Below, piece by piece: positions 29,751-39,916 of a DNA stretch of 64,000 nucleotides. This DNA is from Polynucleobacter asymbioticus QLW-P1DMWA-1. Lineage in GTDB: Bacteria > Pseudomonadota > Gammaproteobacteria > Burkholderiales > Burkholderiaceae. The translations under genes and the position numbers were made by a program. The DNA lies in contig NC_009379.1 in the NCBI RefSeq assembly GCF_000016345.1, forward strand, positions 2,046,001 to 2,110,000, written 5' to 3'. Positions within the stretch are counted from its first letter, which is position 1. Each line of letters opens with the position of its first letter. The notes below the pieces were generated by a model that saw only the letters and a list, made by a program, of their open reading frames with translations, was not told the origin of the DNA and did no database searches.

Positions 29751-30917
29751 TTACAGGCCTGCTGCCGCACGTAATGCAGCTGCTTTATCTGTTTGCTCCC
29801 AAGTAAATTCTGGCTCTTCACGACCAAAGTGGCCATAAGCAGCAGTCTTACGATAGATAGGGCGCAAGAGGTTCAGCATCTTCACGATACCTTTTGGACG
29901 CAAGTCAAAATTCTCTGAAACCAATTGAGCAATCTTTTCATCCGAAATCTTGCCTGTACCGAATGTACTCACCATCACTGAAGTTGGCTTAGCAACACCA
30001 ATAGCGTAAGAGATCTGAATCAAGCACTTGCTTGCTAGACCTGCAGCCACTACGTTCTTTGCAACATAACGTCCAGCGTATGCAGCAGAACGGTCAACCT
30101 TAGATGGATCTTTACCAGAGAAAGCGCCGCCGCCGTGAGGGGCTGCACCGCCGTAAGTATCCACAATAATCTTACGGCCAGTTAAACCGCAATCACCCTG
30201 TGGGCCGCCGATAACAAAACGACCCGTTGGGTTAACCAAGAAATTGATCGCACCTTTGATTAAATGCTTAGGCAATACTGGTTTGATGATTTCTTCAATA
30301 ACCGCTTCGCGCAATTTCTCGAGAGAAATCTCTTCATCGTGTTGAGTTGACAAAACAACTGTATCGATTGAGTCAGGCTTACCATCCACATAACGCAATG
30401 TCACTTGTGACTTTGCATCAGGACGCAACCAGTTCAAACGGCCGTCGCGGCGCAATTGTGATTGACGCTCTACTAAGCGATGTGACAAATGAATTGGCAT
30501 AGGCATGAGCTCAGAAGTCTCGTCGCATGCATAGCCAAACATTAAGCCTTGGTCGCCAGCGCCTTGGTCAAGACCATCATCATGAGCCTTATCAACACCT
30601 TGTGCGATATCGGGGCTTTGCTTGTCATAAGCAACTAACACTGCGCAACCTTTGTAATCGATACCGTAATCTGTATTGTCGTAACCAATTTCACGCAATG
30701 TATTGCGTGCTACCTGAATGTAATCAACGTTAGCGTGGGTAGTAATTTCACCAGCAAGAACCACTAAACCGGTATTACATAAAGTTTCTGCTGCAACACG
30801 TGCAGTAGGATCTTGGGCCAAGATGGCGTCCAAGATTGCATCAGAAATTTGGTCTGCTACTTTATCGGGGTGACCTTCAGAAACGGATTCTGAGGTGAAG
30901 AAGTAATCGTTTGCCAT
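29751..30917 (-). CDS. metK: S-adenosylmethionine synthetase
   Basis: A 388-residue enzyme making SAM from methionine and [23 protein letters not shown] gives the ATP/methionine site, [12 protein letters not shown] and [19 protein letters not shown] (the P-loop-like and catalytic loop) are present, and the end ETEF-type segment reads [18 protein letters not shown] lies before the ATG at 30917. It is the first gene of metK-ahcY-metF and is preceded by a SAM-II-type riboswitch, so SAM should feed back on its own synthesis. Confidence 0.97.
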   Translation of the reverse strand: MANDYFFTSESVSEGHPDKVADQISDAILDAILAQDPTARVAAETLCNTGLVVLAGEITTHANVDYIQVARNTLREIGYDNTDYGIDYKGCAVLVAYDKQSPDIAQGVDKAHDDGLDQGAGDQGLMFGYACDETSELMPMPIHLSHRLVERQSQLRRDGRLNWLRPDAKSQVTLRYVDGKPDSIDTVVLSTQHDEEISLEKLREAVIEEIIKPVLPKHLIKGAINFLVNPTGRFVIGGPQGDCGLTGRKIIVDTYGGAAPHGGGAFSGKDPSKVDRSAAYAGRYVAKNVVAAGLASKCLIQISYAIGVAKPTSVMVSTFGTGKISDEKIAQLVSENFDLRPKGIVKMLNLLRPIYRKTAAYGHFGREEPEFTWEQTDKAAALRAAAGL

Positions 30918-30982
30918 TGCATATTCCTTTAAAAATTAACACGATCATTGGGACAACTCGACGTGCCAGGAACCACAACGGC

Positions 30983-31035
30983 GACGCTTTAGCAGAATTT
31001 ATGAATCGCCCTGCAAGTTGCCTTAACTCAGCGAT
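30983..31035 (-). promoter_or_regulatory. SAM-II-type riboswitch aptamer before metK
   Basis: Read on the minus strand, ATCGCT (31030-31035) pairs with GGCGAT (31005-31010) to form P1 (last pair a wobble). The loop contains TTAAGG and TTGCAG. Downstream, ATAAAT and GCTAAA (30988-30993) follow. These blocks, in this order and spacing, match the SAM-II (metA-type) class from memory: TGAtTTAA, TTGCAaGCG, ATAAATnnnGCTAAA. A pseudoknot between TTGCAG and CTGCTAA (one bulged T) is possible. A promoter candidate ends just before it. The roughly 70 nt between aptamer and metK have no clear terminator. Confidence 0.82.
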
Positions 31036-31041
31036 GTGGCC

Positions 31042-31071
31042 ATTTTATCTGAAAAAGGCCTATTTCATCAA
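31042..31071 (-). promoter_or_regulatory. Predicted metK promoter
   Basis: On the minus strand TTGATG (31066-31071) and TAAAAT (31042-31047) are separated by 18 bp, a good sigma-70-like pair. The expected transcription start, about 31035, coincides with the first base of the SAM-II P1 stem. It lies upstream of the preferred start of the divergent acyltransferase gene. Confidence 0.65.
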
Positions 31072-31119
31072 GCTGGATTGAAATTTGGCCCCTTCGGCAT
31101 CATTGAATATCATTGGGGG

Positions 31120-31983
31120 GTGCGAAAACTCATTCTCAAGCTCAGCCTCAATACGCTTGCCGCTCTTCCCCTTGCTCTAGTGCAGGTCATTGGGTCCTTT
31201 TTGGGGCTTTTAGCCTATGTGGGCTCTAAGCAATACCGCTCACTCTTCAGACCGCAATATGAGGCCGTCATCACTTCTTATTGCCTGCCTTTAAAACTCT
31301 GGGAGGCAGTTCGGGCATCAGGCATGCTGTTTTCTGACAGCCTATGGATTTGGCGCAATCCAGCTAAGGCACTCTGTTTAGTAGAAGTACAAAACTGGGA
31401 TTTAGTAGAGTCTGCAATCAATGAGGGCCATGGCTTAGTCATGCTCACCCCTCACCTCGGTGGCTTTGAAATCATCCCGCGAGTATTAGCTCAACATTTT
31501 CCTGCCACCATTTTGTATCGTCCATCACGTCAAGAATGGCTCAATGAAGTCGTGGAGGAAGGTCGGGCCTATCCTAATATGCATTTCGTACCCACCAACC
31601 TCAATGGCGTACGTCAAATGACAAGGGCCCTGACACGTGGTGAGGCCATCGGGATCCTGCCAGATCAGGTACCCAGTGGTGGAGAAGGTGTTTGGGTGCC
31701 CTTCTTTGGACGCCCTGCTTATACAACACCGCTGCCCGCAAGACTCGCCAATCGGAACAACACTCCGGTAGTGATGTTCACGGCAAAGCGCAAAAAAATT
31801 GGCCAAGGCTGGCTAATGCAAGCAACCCGTCTTGCACCTCTTTCTGAAGATGCCACTATCGCTGCTGCAGAGCTCAATGTCGCTATTGAAAATGCAGTGT
31901 TAGTGGCGCCTGAACAGTTTATTTGGTCTTATAACCGCTACAAGCATCCAACTGGTGCAGAATTACCTCCAAGTAATTTATAA
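31120..31983 (+). CDS. LpxL/HtrB-family lipid A acyltransferase (first of pair)
   Basis: About 287 residues; a membrane-anchored lysophospholipid acyltransferase family protein. An N-terminal hydrophobic segment LAALPLALVQVIGSFLGLLA anchors it. LTPHLGGFE gives the HX4E catalytic motif, ILYRPSRQEWL and GILPDQVPSGGEGVWVPFFG are the substrate-binding motifs. It likely adds a secondary acyl chain to lipid A. The frame opens at 31036, but that would place the metK promoter inside it, so I favour the GTG at 31120; no clear ribosome site supports either. It is followed after 17 bp by a second member. Confidence 0.85.
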   Translation: MRKLILKLSLNTLAALPLALVQVIGSFLGLLAYVGSKQYRSLFRPQYEAVITSYCLPLKLWEAVRASGMLFSDSLWIWRNPAKALCLVEVQNWDLVESAINEGHGLVMLTPHLGGFEIIPRVLAQHFPATILYRPSRQEWLNEVVEEGRAYPNMHFVPTNLNGVRQMTRALTRGEAIGILPDQVPSGGEGVWVPFFGRPAYTTPLPARLANRNNTPVVMFTAKRKKIGQGWLMQATRLAPLSEDATIAAAELNVAIENAVLVAPEQFIWSYNRYKHPTGAELPPSNL

Positions 31984-32000
31984 AGAGATCTTTTTTTGAA

Positions 32001-32900
32001 ATGACCTGGTTACAAAACCTCTTCAATTTTCTTGCGCTCAATCTCTTGCGCTTATTTGCTTTCTTGCCGTACACCATTACTGTTCACGTTGGTTACGGCT
32101 TAGGCTGGCTCGCTGCCCATATACCGAATAGTCGCACGCATGTAGTCAAAACCAATTTACGTTTGTGCTTTCCCAATCTGAGCGAAAAAGAAATCGATGC
32201 ATTAGCCCTTGAACACTGGAAATTATTTGGGCGTAGCGTTCTAGAAAGAAGCCGTATCTGGCTAGGAAGCGGCAAACAAATCACTGATATCGTGACGATT
32301 GAATCAGCCATCACCTTGGGCGATCGTAAGCCACGCCTTCTCATCAACCCACACTTTGTTGGGCTTGAAGGTGGCTTTATGGCTCTTTCTGTTTTAGCTA
32401 GTCAATATGACTGGCCACGTGGCGCTGGGCTTTATCAAAATATGAAGAACCCGTTCTTTAATCAAAAGATGATTGAGTGGAGAAATCGTTTTGGGGGTAA
32501 ATCAATTGAACGGCAAAGTCGCTTGCGAGATCTGATTCGTGAAATTCAAACCGGTAACTTTATTTTTATTGCCCCCGATATCGATCTAGGTCCTCGTGAT
32601 TCTGTATTTGTACCTTTCTTTGGCATTCAAACCAATACGATTACCTCTGTATCTCGCCTATCTAGACTCAGTGGGGCAGAGGTGTGCCTGATGACCACTA
32701 CACTTAACCCAGATCGTAAGGGCTATACCTGTCGTATTAGCGAACCTTTGCCAAACTTTCCAAGCGATGATGTTGAAAAAGATACCGCACGCTTAAATCA
32801 ATACATCGAGGAGCTTGTTCGTGAAAGGCCCGCAGAGTACTATTGGGTTCATAAGCGCTTTAAACACAGGCCTCCGGGCGAACCCAATCTTTACGAGTAA
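32001..32900 (+). CDS. LpxL/HtrB-family lipid A acyltransferase (second of pair)
   Basis: A 299-residue member of the lipid A acyltransferase family. An N-terminal hydrophobic anchor ([20 protein letters not shown]) is followed by [11 protein letters not shown] (HX4E), [19 protein letters not shown] and [20 protein letters not shown]. It is clearly paralogous to the gene at 55143-56042: runs such as [21 protein letters not shown] and [12 protein letters not shown] are shared. It probably attaches another secondary acyl chain. It is followed closely by dapF. Confidence 0.9.
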   Translation: MTWLQNLFNFLALNLLRLFAFLPYTITVHVGYGLGWLAAHIPNSRTHVVKTNLRLCFPNLSEKEIDALALEHWKLFGRSVLERSRIWLGSGKQITDIVTIESAITLGDRKPRLLINPHFVGLEGGFMALSVLASQYDWPRGAGLYQNMKNPFFNQKMIEWRNRFGGKSIERQSRLRDLIREIQTGNFIFIAPDIDLGPRDSVFVPFFGIQTNTITSVSRLSRLSGAEVCLMTTTLNPDRKGYTCRISEPLPNFPSDDVEKDTARLNQYIEELVRERPAEYYWVHKRFKHRPPGEPNLYE

Positions 32901-32910
32901 TGAGAATTTC

Positions 32911-33813
32911 TTGAGCACACAAACAGGCAACGCTAAACGCAAACTTCGCTTCACCAAAATGCATGGTGCTGGCAATGATTTCATTGTGCTCAATGGCATC
33001 GATCAAGACCTTAGTGAAATTACACGTGAGCAATGGCAAGCCTTAGCACATCGCCAATTTGGGATTGGTGCAGATCAAATCTTATTAGTTGAAAAAGCAA
33101 CTCGCCCTGATGCTGATTTTCGCTATCGTATTTTTAATGCTGATGGCGGGGAAGTAGAGCAATGTGGTAATGGCTCGCGTTGTTTTGTCCGTTTCGTCTT
33201 GGATCAAGGCTTGTCATCTAAAAATCCATTACGCGTTGAAGTAGCGCATACCGTTCTCACCCTCAAATCTCATCCAGATGGTCAGGTAGAAGTTGATATG
33301 GGTGCGCCGATTTTTGATCACAACCTTATTCCATTTAATGCAAATGGTTTAGCCAGCATGCAAGAGTTTCATGAAATGCTTTATGCACTTCCAATAGATC
33401 TGCCAGCAACTCATGACAGCCTGGTTGGCGTTCTCTCCATGGGCAATCCTCATGCAGTCCAGGTAGTTGGAGATGTAGATAGCGCGCCCGTCTTAGAAGA
33501 GGGGTCTGCGATTGAAAGACATCCAGCGTTTCCTAACAAGGTGAATGTAGGCTACTTGCAAGTGCTCAATCGCAATGAAATCAAGTTGCGTGTTTATGAG
33601 CGAGGCGCAGGAGAAACGCTAGCGTGCGGCACAGGCGCTTGTGCAGGCGTTGTTTCAGGAATCCGCAGAGGCCTATTAGATTCGCCAGTGAAGGTGCATA
33701 CCCGTGGTGGTGATCTCCAGATCGTTTGGGGCGGAGTTATAGATGAAGTGGCACATCCCGTCATCATGACTGGTCCAGCCACTACAGTCTTCGAAGGCGA
33801 AACTGAAATCTAA
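32911..33813 (+). CDS. dapF: Diaminopimelate epimerase
   Basis: About 300 residues; converts LL-DAP to meso-DAP for lysine and peptidoglycan. [13 protein letters not shown] marks the N-terminus. The two catalytic cysteines lie in [13 protein letters not shown] and [13 protein letters not shown] choose the TTG at 32911 (translating as [16 protein letters not shown] before MHGAGNDF) because the frame opening at 32815 overlaps the acyltransferase by 86 bp. A GAGA element is about 8 nt upstream. An internal start at the MHGAG Met is also possible but would remove the first beta strand. Confidence 0.93.
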   Translation: MSTQTGNAKRKLRFTKMHGAGNDFIVLNGIDQDLSEITREQWQALAHRQFGIGADQILLVEKATRPDADFRYRIFNADGGEVEQCGNGSRCFVRFVLDQGLSSKNPLRVEVAHTVLTLKSHPDGQVEVDMGAPIFDHNLIPFNANGLASMQEFHEMLYALPIDLPATHDSLVGVLSMGNPHAVQVVGDVDSAPVLEEGSAIERHPAFPNKVNVGYLQVLNRNEIKLRVYERGAGETLACGTGACAGVVSGIRRGLLDSPVKVHTRGGDLQIVWGGVIDEVAHPVIMTGPATTVFEGETEI

Positions 33814-33831
33814 GAACTGCGGATCTTGCAA

Positions 33832-34500
33832 TCAGATGCCGTATTTATCTCGATATGCTTTTACCGCTGGCAAATAATTACTGAGCTGGACATCACTCGA
33901 AGCAGTTAAGAATGACATTACGCCCGTGAGATTGGCAATCGAAATCACCGGCAGCCCAAATTCTTCTTCAACAGCTTGAACTGCAGACTTTGCGCCAATC
34001 TCCGCTGCGGTCCCTGATCGCTCCATGCGATCTAAGGCAATTAACACAGCAGTCGGTTCAGCTCCAGCCTTACGAATCAGATCTACTGACTCGCGTACTG
34101 AGGTACCTGCAGAAATCACATCATCAATAATGACCACTTTGCCTTTAACGGGCGCACCTACCAATACACCGCCTTCGCCATGATCTTTTGCTTCTTTGCG
34201 GTTATAGGCATAAGGCACATTGAGACCAGCATCAGCCAATGCGATCACTGTCGCGGCAGCTAAGGTGATGCCTTTATATGCGGGGCCGTACAACATATCA
34301 AACTGAATATTCGACTCTTGCAACGCTTTTGCGTAGTAGCGACCCAAAGCGCTCAGTCGTGCACCATCATTAAATCCACCGGCATTAAAGAAATAAGGCG
34401 AGAGACGTCCTGCTTTAGTTTTAAACTCTCCGAAGGACAAAACCTTTGCCTCTAAGGCAAAACGAATAAAGTTATCTTGATTTGAATTATTTGAGCTCAT
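33832..34500 (-). CDS. pyrE: Orotate phosphoribosyltransferase
   Basis: A 222-residue pyrimidine-synthesis enzyme that joins orotate and PRPP. The N-terminal [19 protein letters not shown] is family-specific. The flexible loop is [18 protein letters not shown], and the PRPP motif is [17 protein letters not shown]. It is divergent from xth with only 8 bp between the start codons, and convergent to dapF. Confidence 0.96.
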   Translation of the reverse strand: MSSNNSNQDNFIRFALEAKVLSFGEFKTKAGRLSPYFFNAGGFNDGARLSALGRYYAKALQESNIQFDMLYGPAYKGITLAAATVIALADAGLNVPYAYNRKEAKDHGEGGVLVGAPVKGKVVIIDDVISAGTSVRESVDLIRKAGAEPTAVLIALDRMERSGTAAEIGAKSAVQAVEEEFGLPVISIANLTGVMSFLTASSDVQLSNYLPAVKAYRDKYGI

Positions 34501-34508
34501 AGGCCTAC

Positions 34509-35291
34509 ATGTTACGCATCATTTCCGCGAACCTCAACGGTATCCGTTCAGCAGTCAAAAAAGGCTTCTTGCCATGGGCAGTTAAACAAAAGGCAGACTT
34601 TATCTGCATGCAAGAGCTCAAAGCGCAACGCGATGATTTAGAGGACGCCATCCTCAATCCAGATGGCCTCCATGGCTTCTTTCATCATGCCGAGAAAAAA
34701 GGCTATAGCGGCTGCGGCATCTATACACCCCATAAGCCTGATGAGGTCTTATATGGCTACGGCAATGAAGAGTTTGATGCTGAGGGCCGCTATGTAGAGG
34801 CACGCTTTAAAGGCTTATCTGTGATTTCGGTATACATGCCCTCTGGCTCAAGCTCACCAGAACGACAAGAGGCCAAATATCGCTATCTCGACAGCTTCTT
34901 GCCACACCTGATTGCACTTAAAAATTCTGGTCGAGAAATCGTTCTCTGTGGCGACGTCAATATTGCCCATCATGAAATTGATTTAAAGAACTGGAAAGGT
35001 AATCTCAAGAATTCCGGCTTCTTGCCAGAAGAGCGGGCATGGCTTACCAATCTCTTCGATCAAGTGGGATATGTTGACGTATATCGCGAGCTAGAACCTA
35101 AAGCAACAGAAACTTGCTATACCTGGTGGAGCAATCGTGGCCAGGCTTATGCAAAAAACGTGGGGTGGCGCATTGACTATCACATCAGCACACCTTCAAT
35201 AGCAGCTAGCGCTAAAAAAACAGCAGTCTACAAAGATGAGAAATTTTCAGATCACGCACCACTCACGGTAGATTACGACTGGAAGCTTTAA
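34509..35291 (+). CDS. xth: Exodeoxyribonuclease III
   Basis: A 260-residue Mg-dependent AP endonuclease / 3'-5' exonuclease of base excision repair. The N-terminal [15 protein letters not shown] carries the metal-binding Asn, CMQELKAQ the metal-binding Glu, [13 protein letters not shown] the catalytic Asp/Asn pair, and [14 protein letters not shown] the C-terminal catalytic His with Asp. Its stop overlaps the convergent ampG stop by 4 bp. Confidence 0.95.
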   Translation: MLRIISANLNGIRSAVKKGFLPWAVKQKADFICMQELKAQRDDLEDAILNPDGLHGFFHHAEKKGYSGCGIYTPHKPDEVLYGYGNEEFDAEGRYVEARFKGLSVISVYMPSGSSSPERQEAKYRYLDSFLPHLIALKNSGREIVLCGDVNIAHHEIDLKNWKGNLKNSGFLPEERAWLTNLFDQVGYVDVYRELEPKATETCYTWWSNRGQAYAKNVGWRIDYHISTPSIAASAKKTAVYKDEKFSDHAPLTVDYDWKL

Positions 35292-36613
35292 TCTTGCTTG
35301 ATTTGAACGATCTTGAAATGGATTGTGAGCCAAATTAATACCAAGACGGGGGCGCCAATAATCGCTGTACCGTAGAAAAAAGTCTGATAACCATAGTTAT
35401 CTACGAACACCCCTGAGAAGCCCGCTAGCCATTTTGGCAACAGCAACATCATCGAGCTAAACAAGGCATATTGCGTTGCTGAATACCGAATATTGGTAAG
35501 AGATGACAAGAACGCTATAAAGGCTGCGCTAGCAATACCTGAGCTGAGATTGTCCGCAGAGATAACCCAAATCAAACCATGTAAATCATGGCCCTGGGTT
35601 GCTAGCCATGCAAACAATAAATTGCTGACCGCTGAAAGAATGGCGCCAACAAATAAGATTCTTAATACACCAAAGCGTAAAGTAAGTACACCACCTACAA
35701 AGGCTCCGACTAAAGTCATCACCACGCCAAATACTTTGCTGACTGCGGCGACTTCATCCTTGGTATAGCCCATGTCTACATAGAACGGGTTCGCCATAAT
35801 GCCCATCACCACATCGCTAATTCGGTAAATAGCAATCAAAGACAAAATCAAAACGGCGTGCCAGCGGTAGCGCTGAATAAATTCAGCGAAGGGCTCAACC
35901 AATGTTTGATAGAGCCATGCTTTGGCATTGCGCGCTTTTGCTAACTCATATTGAACTGGCTCTTTACTAAACAGGGTTGTTAAGACCCCAACCCCGATTG
36001 ATCCAGCCATGCATAAATAAGCAAATTGCCAGGCACTCGCATCGTAACCACCGCCAGTCTCAACTCGTGCGGCGAGCCATAAAACACCGGCACCCGCCCA
36101 AATTAAAGCCAGTCGATATCCTGTTTGATAGGTTGCGGCTAAAGCGGCTTGATGATCACTATTGGCCGATTCGATTCGGAAAGCATCCAATGCAATGTCT
36201 TGAGTAGCAGAACCAAAAGCAACGAGTAAGGCACACCAGACCACCGAGTTGAGAGCCAACTTTGGATCCATCGTAGACATACTGACCAAACCCAAAATGA
36301 TGAGGGCCTGGGCAAAGATCAACCAACTTCTTCTGCGACCCAAGAGCTTGGTGAGAAAAGGAATTTTTAAACGATCAACTAAAGGCGCCCAAACCCACTT
36401 AAAGGCATAAATCAATCCAACCCAAGTGAGATAGCCAATCGTGCTCCGATCAATCCCCGCCTCTCTAAGCCAAAAGCTCAAAGTTCCCAGAATTAATAAG
36501 AGTGGTAAGCCAGCAGAGAAACCCAAAAAGAGCATGCGTAAACAAGGCCATTCGAGATAAACCCGAAAGTCTTTGAAATACGATTGAACCACCAGTAATG
36601 CTTTATTAAGCAC
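35288..36613 (-). CDS. ampG: AmpG-family MFS permease (muropeptide transporter)
   Basis: A 441-residue multi-helix inner-membrane permease. It begins with a cytoplasmic stretch then LRMLFLGFSAGLPLLLILG, TLSFWLREAGIDRSTIGYLT and FKWVWAPLVDRL, the AmpG signature. About 12 membrane segments are predictable. AmpG imports anhydro-muropeptides for cell-wall recycling, matching Slt encoded at 24.5 kb. The start overlaps metW by 8 bp, so it is in the metXW transcript. No ampD or ampC-type gene is nearby. Confidence 0.88.
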   Translation of the reverse strand: MLNKALLVVQSYFKDFRVYLEWPCLRMLFLGFSAGLPLLLILGTLSFWLREAGIDRSTIGYLTWVGLIYAFKWVWAPLVDRLKIPFLTKLLGRRRSWLIFAQALIILGLVSMSTMDPKLALNSVVWCALLVAFGSATQDIALDAFRIESANSDHQAALAATYQTGYRLALIWAGAGVLWLAARVETGGGYDASAWQFAYLCMAGSIGVGVLTTLFSKEPVQYELAKARNAKAWLYQTLVEPFAEFIQRYRWHAVLILSLIAIYRISDVVMGIMANPFYVDMGYTKDEVAAVSKVFGVVMTLVGAFVGGVLTLRFGVLRILFVGAILSAVSNLLFAWLATQGHDLHGLIWVISADNLSSGIASAAFIAFLSSLTNIRYSATQYALFSSMMLLLPKWLAGFSGVFVDNYGYQTFFYGTAIIGAPVLVLIWLTIHFKIVQIKQD

Positions 36614-37199
36614 GGCGTACGCGGAATAGCGCTAGGCTACCAAAAAGGTTTGGCAGCAAAGTGACTTGTCGACCCTCATGCAAAATGCATTGATCCACTA
36701 TTTTTAGCCCAAGACTAGACGCTAACTTTTCAAAATCAGCCACAGTAAGAACGCGCACATTAGGAGTGTTGTACCACTGATAAGGCAGGCTTTTAGATAC
36801 CGGCATATGACCAAGCCCTACCGCTAAACGATGAGACCAGTGGCCAAAGTTTGGAAATGACACTACAGACTCTTTGCCCACACGCACCACTTCACGCAAG
36901 ATTTTTTCAGTTTGATGGATAGTCTGTAAAGTCTGTGACAAAACCACTGTATCAAAACTGTTGTCCTCAAAAAGCGCTAATCCGCCTTCAAGATTTTGTT
37001 GAATGACATTCAAGCCTTTTTGTACGCACGATAAAACGCGTGCATCATCAATCTCTACTCCGTAGGCATGTACTGGTTTTTGTTTGTGCAAGAAATCCAA
37101 AAAACTGCCATCGCCACAGCCCAAATCAAGTACCTGGCTATTGGGGGCAATCCAATTGGCAATAGCCGCAAAGTCAGCGCGTTTATTCAGGCTACTCAC
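36606..37199 (-). CDS. metW: MetW methyltransferase-like protein
   Basis: A 197-residue MetW-family protein (class I methyltransferase fold). [13 protein letters not shown] is the SAM-binding motif, [26 protein letters not shown] follows, and the C-terminus has [19 protein letters not shown]. MetW accompanies MetX in homoserine acylation for methionine synthesis; its exact role is not settled. It overlaps metX by 4 bp (ATGA). Confidence 0.93.
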   Translation of the reverse strand: MSSLNKRADFAAIANWIAPNSQVLDLGCGDGSFLDFLHKQKPVHAYGVEIDDARVLSCVQKGLNVIQQNLEGGLALFEDNSFDTVVLSQTLQTIHQTEKILREVVRVGKESVVSFPNFGHWSHRLAVGLGHMPVSKSLPYQWYNTPNVRVLTVADFEKLASSLGLKIVDQCILHEGRQVTLLPNLFGSLALFRVRRA

Positions 37200-38335
37200 G
37201 ATTGAACCTCACGCATTTGCTTGAAATATGCCCTGACGAGATTGTGATATCGCTCATCATCCAATAAGAAAGCATCATGACCGTGTGGTGCATCGATTTC
37301 AGCGTAACTGACTTCGCTCTTATTGCTCAGCAAAGATTGCACAATTTCACGACTACGATTTGGCGGGAAGCGCCAATCTGTTGAGAAGCTCACAACCAAA
37401 AACTTAGCTTGCACTTCAGCTAAGGCACGATTGAGGCTGCCCTCATAACGGCGTGATGGATCAAAATAATCTAGGGCCCGAGTAATAAGTAGATAAGTAT
37501 TGGCATCAAAGTAAGTTGAGAATTTATCACCTTGATGACGCAAATAACTTTCAACCTCAAATTCCACATCGAAACTAAAACGATAGTCATTAGACTCGCC
37601 ATTAGGGCGTTGCAATTCGCGGCCAAATTTCTCGGCCATATCGTCATCTGATAAATAAGTAATGTGGCCAACCATCCGCGCCAATCTCAAACCACGTTTT
37701 GGTACAACGCCATGCTCGTAATAGTTTCCCCCGTGAAAATCAGGGTCAGACAAAATGGCATTGCGTGCCACTTCGTTAAATGCGATGTTTTGCGCACTCA
37801 ATTTAGGGGTAGATGCGATCACAACACAGTGGTCTATGCGCTTGGGGAATTGAATGGCCCAAGCCATAGCCTGCATGCCGCCAAGACTTCCACCCATCAC
37901 TGCAGCAAATTTACGAATACCTAATTTATCAGCAAGGCGGGCTTGGGTATTCACCCAATCCTCTACCGTCACCACCGGAAAATCAGCGCCGTAAGGCTTG
38001 CCTGTTCCCGGATTAATGCTCATTGGCCCAGTAGAGCCAAAACAAGAGCCTAAATTATTAATGCCAATGACAAAAAAATGATCAGTGTCTACAGGCTTGC
38101 CCGGCCCAATCATGTTGTCCCACCAACCAATATCAGCAGGATCATCAGGGCTAGGGCCTGCTACATGATGAGACGCATTTAATGCATGACATATCAGAAC
38201 TGCATTGCTTTTATCCGCATTGAGTTTGCCGTAGGTTTCGATGACTAAGTCATAGCCAGACAACATGGCGCCACTCTGCAAAGGGAGGGGCTCAGCAAAA
38301 TGAATGGTATTTCTAGAGAGGTGTAACTCGCTCAT
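37196..38335 (-). CDS. metX: Homoserine O-acyltransferase MetX
   Basis: A 379-residue alpha/beta-hydrolase-fold acyltransferase, starting the transsulfuration/sulfhydrylation branch to methionine. The nucleophile elbow is [13 protein letters not shown], with [13 protein letters not shown] and the catalytic His in [11 protein letters not shown]. Whether it uses acetyl-CoA or succinyl-CoA cannot be decided from the sequence by eye. It forms a tight string with slmA upstream (4-bp overlap) and metW downstream (4-bp overlap). Confidence 0.95.
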   Translation of the reverse strand: MSELHLSRNTIHFAEPLPLQSGAMLSGYDLVIETYGKLNADKSNAVLICHALNASHHVAGPSPDDPADIGWWDNMIGPGKPVDTDHFFVIGINNLGSCFGSTGPMSINPGTGKPYGADFPVVTVEDWVNTQARLADKLGIRKFAAVMGGSLGGMQAMAWAIQFPKRIDHCVVIASTPKLSAQNIAFNEVARNAILSDPDFHGGNYYEHGVVPKRGLRLARMVGHITYLSDDDMAEKFGRELQRPNGESNDYRFSFDVEFEVESYLRHQGDKFSTYFDANTYLLITRALDYFDPSRRYEGSLNRALAEVQAKFLVVSFSTDWRFPPNRSREIVQSLLSNKSEVSYAEIDAPHGHDAFLLDDERYHNLVRAYFKQMREVQS

Positions 38336-38982
38336 TCTGACAATAGAAGGCGCAAACTAACATCGGAGGCTTCCGTTGGGAGCTTCTTAAATCCGCTACG
38401 CGCAAAACGATGCCAACGGCCTAAAACAAAACTCATCAACATGGCAGCGCGAATACTAACCTCTTCTTGACCCAGCTGCGCCCAGTTACCACCTTGGGTT
38501 TGAGCAATGCGCAGGGCCTGCTTAAGAGAAGCCTCAACACGATCCAGCACTTGAGTAATACGCTCCTGCAAGCGATCGTCTTCTTGTAATAAAGCATCGC
38601 CCAATAAAACACGCGTCATGCCTGGATTCTTTTCTGCAAAGTACAAGAGCATCTGCAAGATGCCTCGTGCCTGCGCAAGACCCGATTCTTCTTTTTGATT
38701 AATCTGATTAATCAAGCCGAAAACAGTTTGCTCAATAAAAGAAATCAGCCCCTCAAACATTTGCGCTTTACTAGCGAAATGCCGATACAAGGCAGCTTCA
38801 GAAACATCAATCTTGGCAGCTAAGGCTGCGGTAGTAACCCGCTCACCCTTAGGGTTCTGCAACATCTCTGCTAGCACTTGCAGAATTTGAAGACGGCGTT
38901 CGCCTGGGCGTGGTCGCTTACGAGCTTTACCAGCGTCAGCATTGCTGTCGTTGATGTTTGCTGGATCTAAAGATTCACGCAT
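38332..38982 (-). CDS. slmA: Nucleoid occlusion factor SlmA (TetR family)
   Basis: A 216-residue TetR-fold DNA-binding protein. The helix-turn-helix region is [36 protein letters not shown] at about residues 48-85, and the C-terminal region has [25 protein letters not shown], typical of SlmA, which blocks FtsZ assembly over the chromosome. It lies between argB and metX, with an 18-bp gap to argB and overlap to metX. A generic TetR regulator of metX is the alternative, but the SlmA-specific segments favour nucleoid occlusion. Confidence 0.88.
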   Translation of the reverse strand: MRESLDPANINDSNADAGKARKRPRPGERRLQILQVLAEMLQNPKGERVTTAALAAKIDVSEAALYRHFASKAQMFEGLISFIEQTVFGLINQINQKEESGLAQARGILQMLLYFAEKNPGMTRVLLGDALLQEDDRLQERITQVLDRVEASLKQALRIAQTQGGNWAQLGQEEVSIRAAMLMSFVLGRWHRFARSGFKKLPTEASDVSLRLLLSE

Positions 38983-39000
38983 GCTTATTTAGATGCCTAC

Positions 39001-39903
39001 TTATCTAGAGCGAATCATCGTACCGAAAGCTTGCTCGGTCAGAATTTCTAACAATAAGGAATGCTCAATACGGCCATCAATAATGTGCACTGAATTGACA
39101 CCGCTCTTGGCCGCATCTAATGCAGAAGAAATTTTCGGCAACATACCGCCCGAGATCGTACCGTCAGCAAACAGTGCATCAATTTCTCGCGCAGTTAAAT
39201 CTGTCAGCAGCTTTCCGTCTTTATCCATCACGCCAGGAATATTGGTCATCATGACCAACTTCTCTGCGTGCAGAATTTCAGCCATCTTGCCAGCCACTAA
39301 GTCAGCATTGATGTTGTAAGCCTGACCTTCTGCACTAAAACCGATAGGAGAAATCACCGGGATAAATGCATCATCTTGGAGGGCCTTAACAACAGCAGGG
39401 TTAATTGCCTCAATTTCACCAACAAAACCGATGTCTATTTTTTTACCTGGCTCTGCATCACTCGGAATCATCATTTTTTTAGCATGAATCAATCCACCGT
39501 CTTTACCAGTGAGGCCAACAGCCTGGCCACCAAAGTGGTTAATCAACATCACAATGTCTTGTTGCACTTCACCACCTAGAACCCATTCCACTACTTCCAT
39601 GGTTTCTTCATCGGTTACGCGCATACCCTGGATAAAAGTACCGGTCTTACCAATCTTCTTCAAGGCCTCATCAATTTGTGGGCCTCCGCCATGAACCACT
39701 ACAGGGTTCATACCGACGAGTTTTAACAAGATAACGTCGCGCGCAAAACTTTCTTTGAGGCGCTCTTCTACCATCGCGTTTCCGCCGTACTTAATCACAA
39801 TAGTCTTGCCGTGATACGCGCGAATGTAAGGCAGCGCTTCAGCAAGAATCTCCGCCTTTAATAAAGGGGAGATATCACTAATAGTTGGTAAATGCTTAGT
39901 CAT
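39001..39903 (-). CDS. argB: Acetylglutamate kinase
   Basis: A 300-residue amino-acid-kinase-fold enzyme that phosphorylates N-acetylglutamate in arginine synthesis. [33 protein letters not shown] and [17 protein letters not shown] are characteristic, and the C-terminus has [18 protein letters not shown]. It follows dksA by 13 bp. Confidence 0.96.
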   Translation of the reverse strand: MTKHLPTISDISPLLKAEILAEALPYIRAYHGKTIVIKYGGNAMVEERLKESFARDVILLKLVGMNPVVVHGGGPQIDEALKKIGKTGTFIQGMRVTDEETMEVVEWVLGGEVQQDIVMLINHFGGQAVGLTGKDGGLIHAKKMMIPSDAEPGKKIDIGFVGEIEAINPAVVKALQDDAFIPVISPIGFSAEGQAYNINADLVAGKMAEILHAEKLVMMTNIPGVMDKDGKLLTDLTAREIDALFADGTISGGMLPKISSALDAAKSGVNSVHIIDGRIEHSLLLEILTEQAFGTMIRSR

Positions 39904-39916
39904 CGCTACTTAAAAT

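Noticed and set aside
31036..31119. Upstream GTG start for the acyltransferase
   Set aside because: The extra 28 residues do not resemble the family N-terminus and the segment holds the metK promoter; kept as an alternative only.
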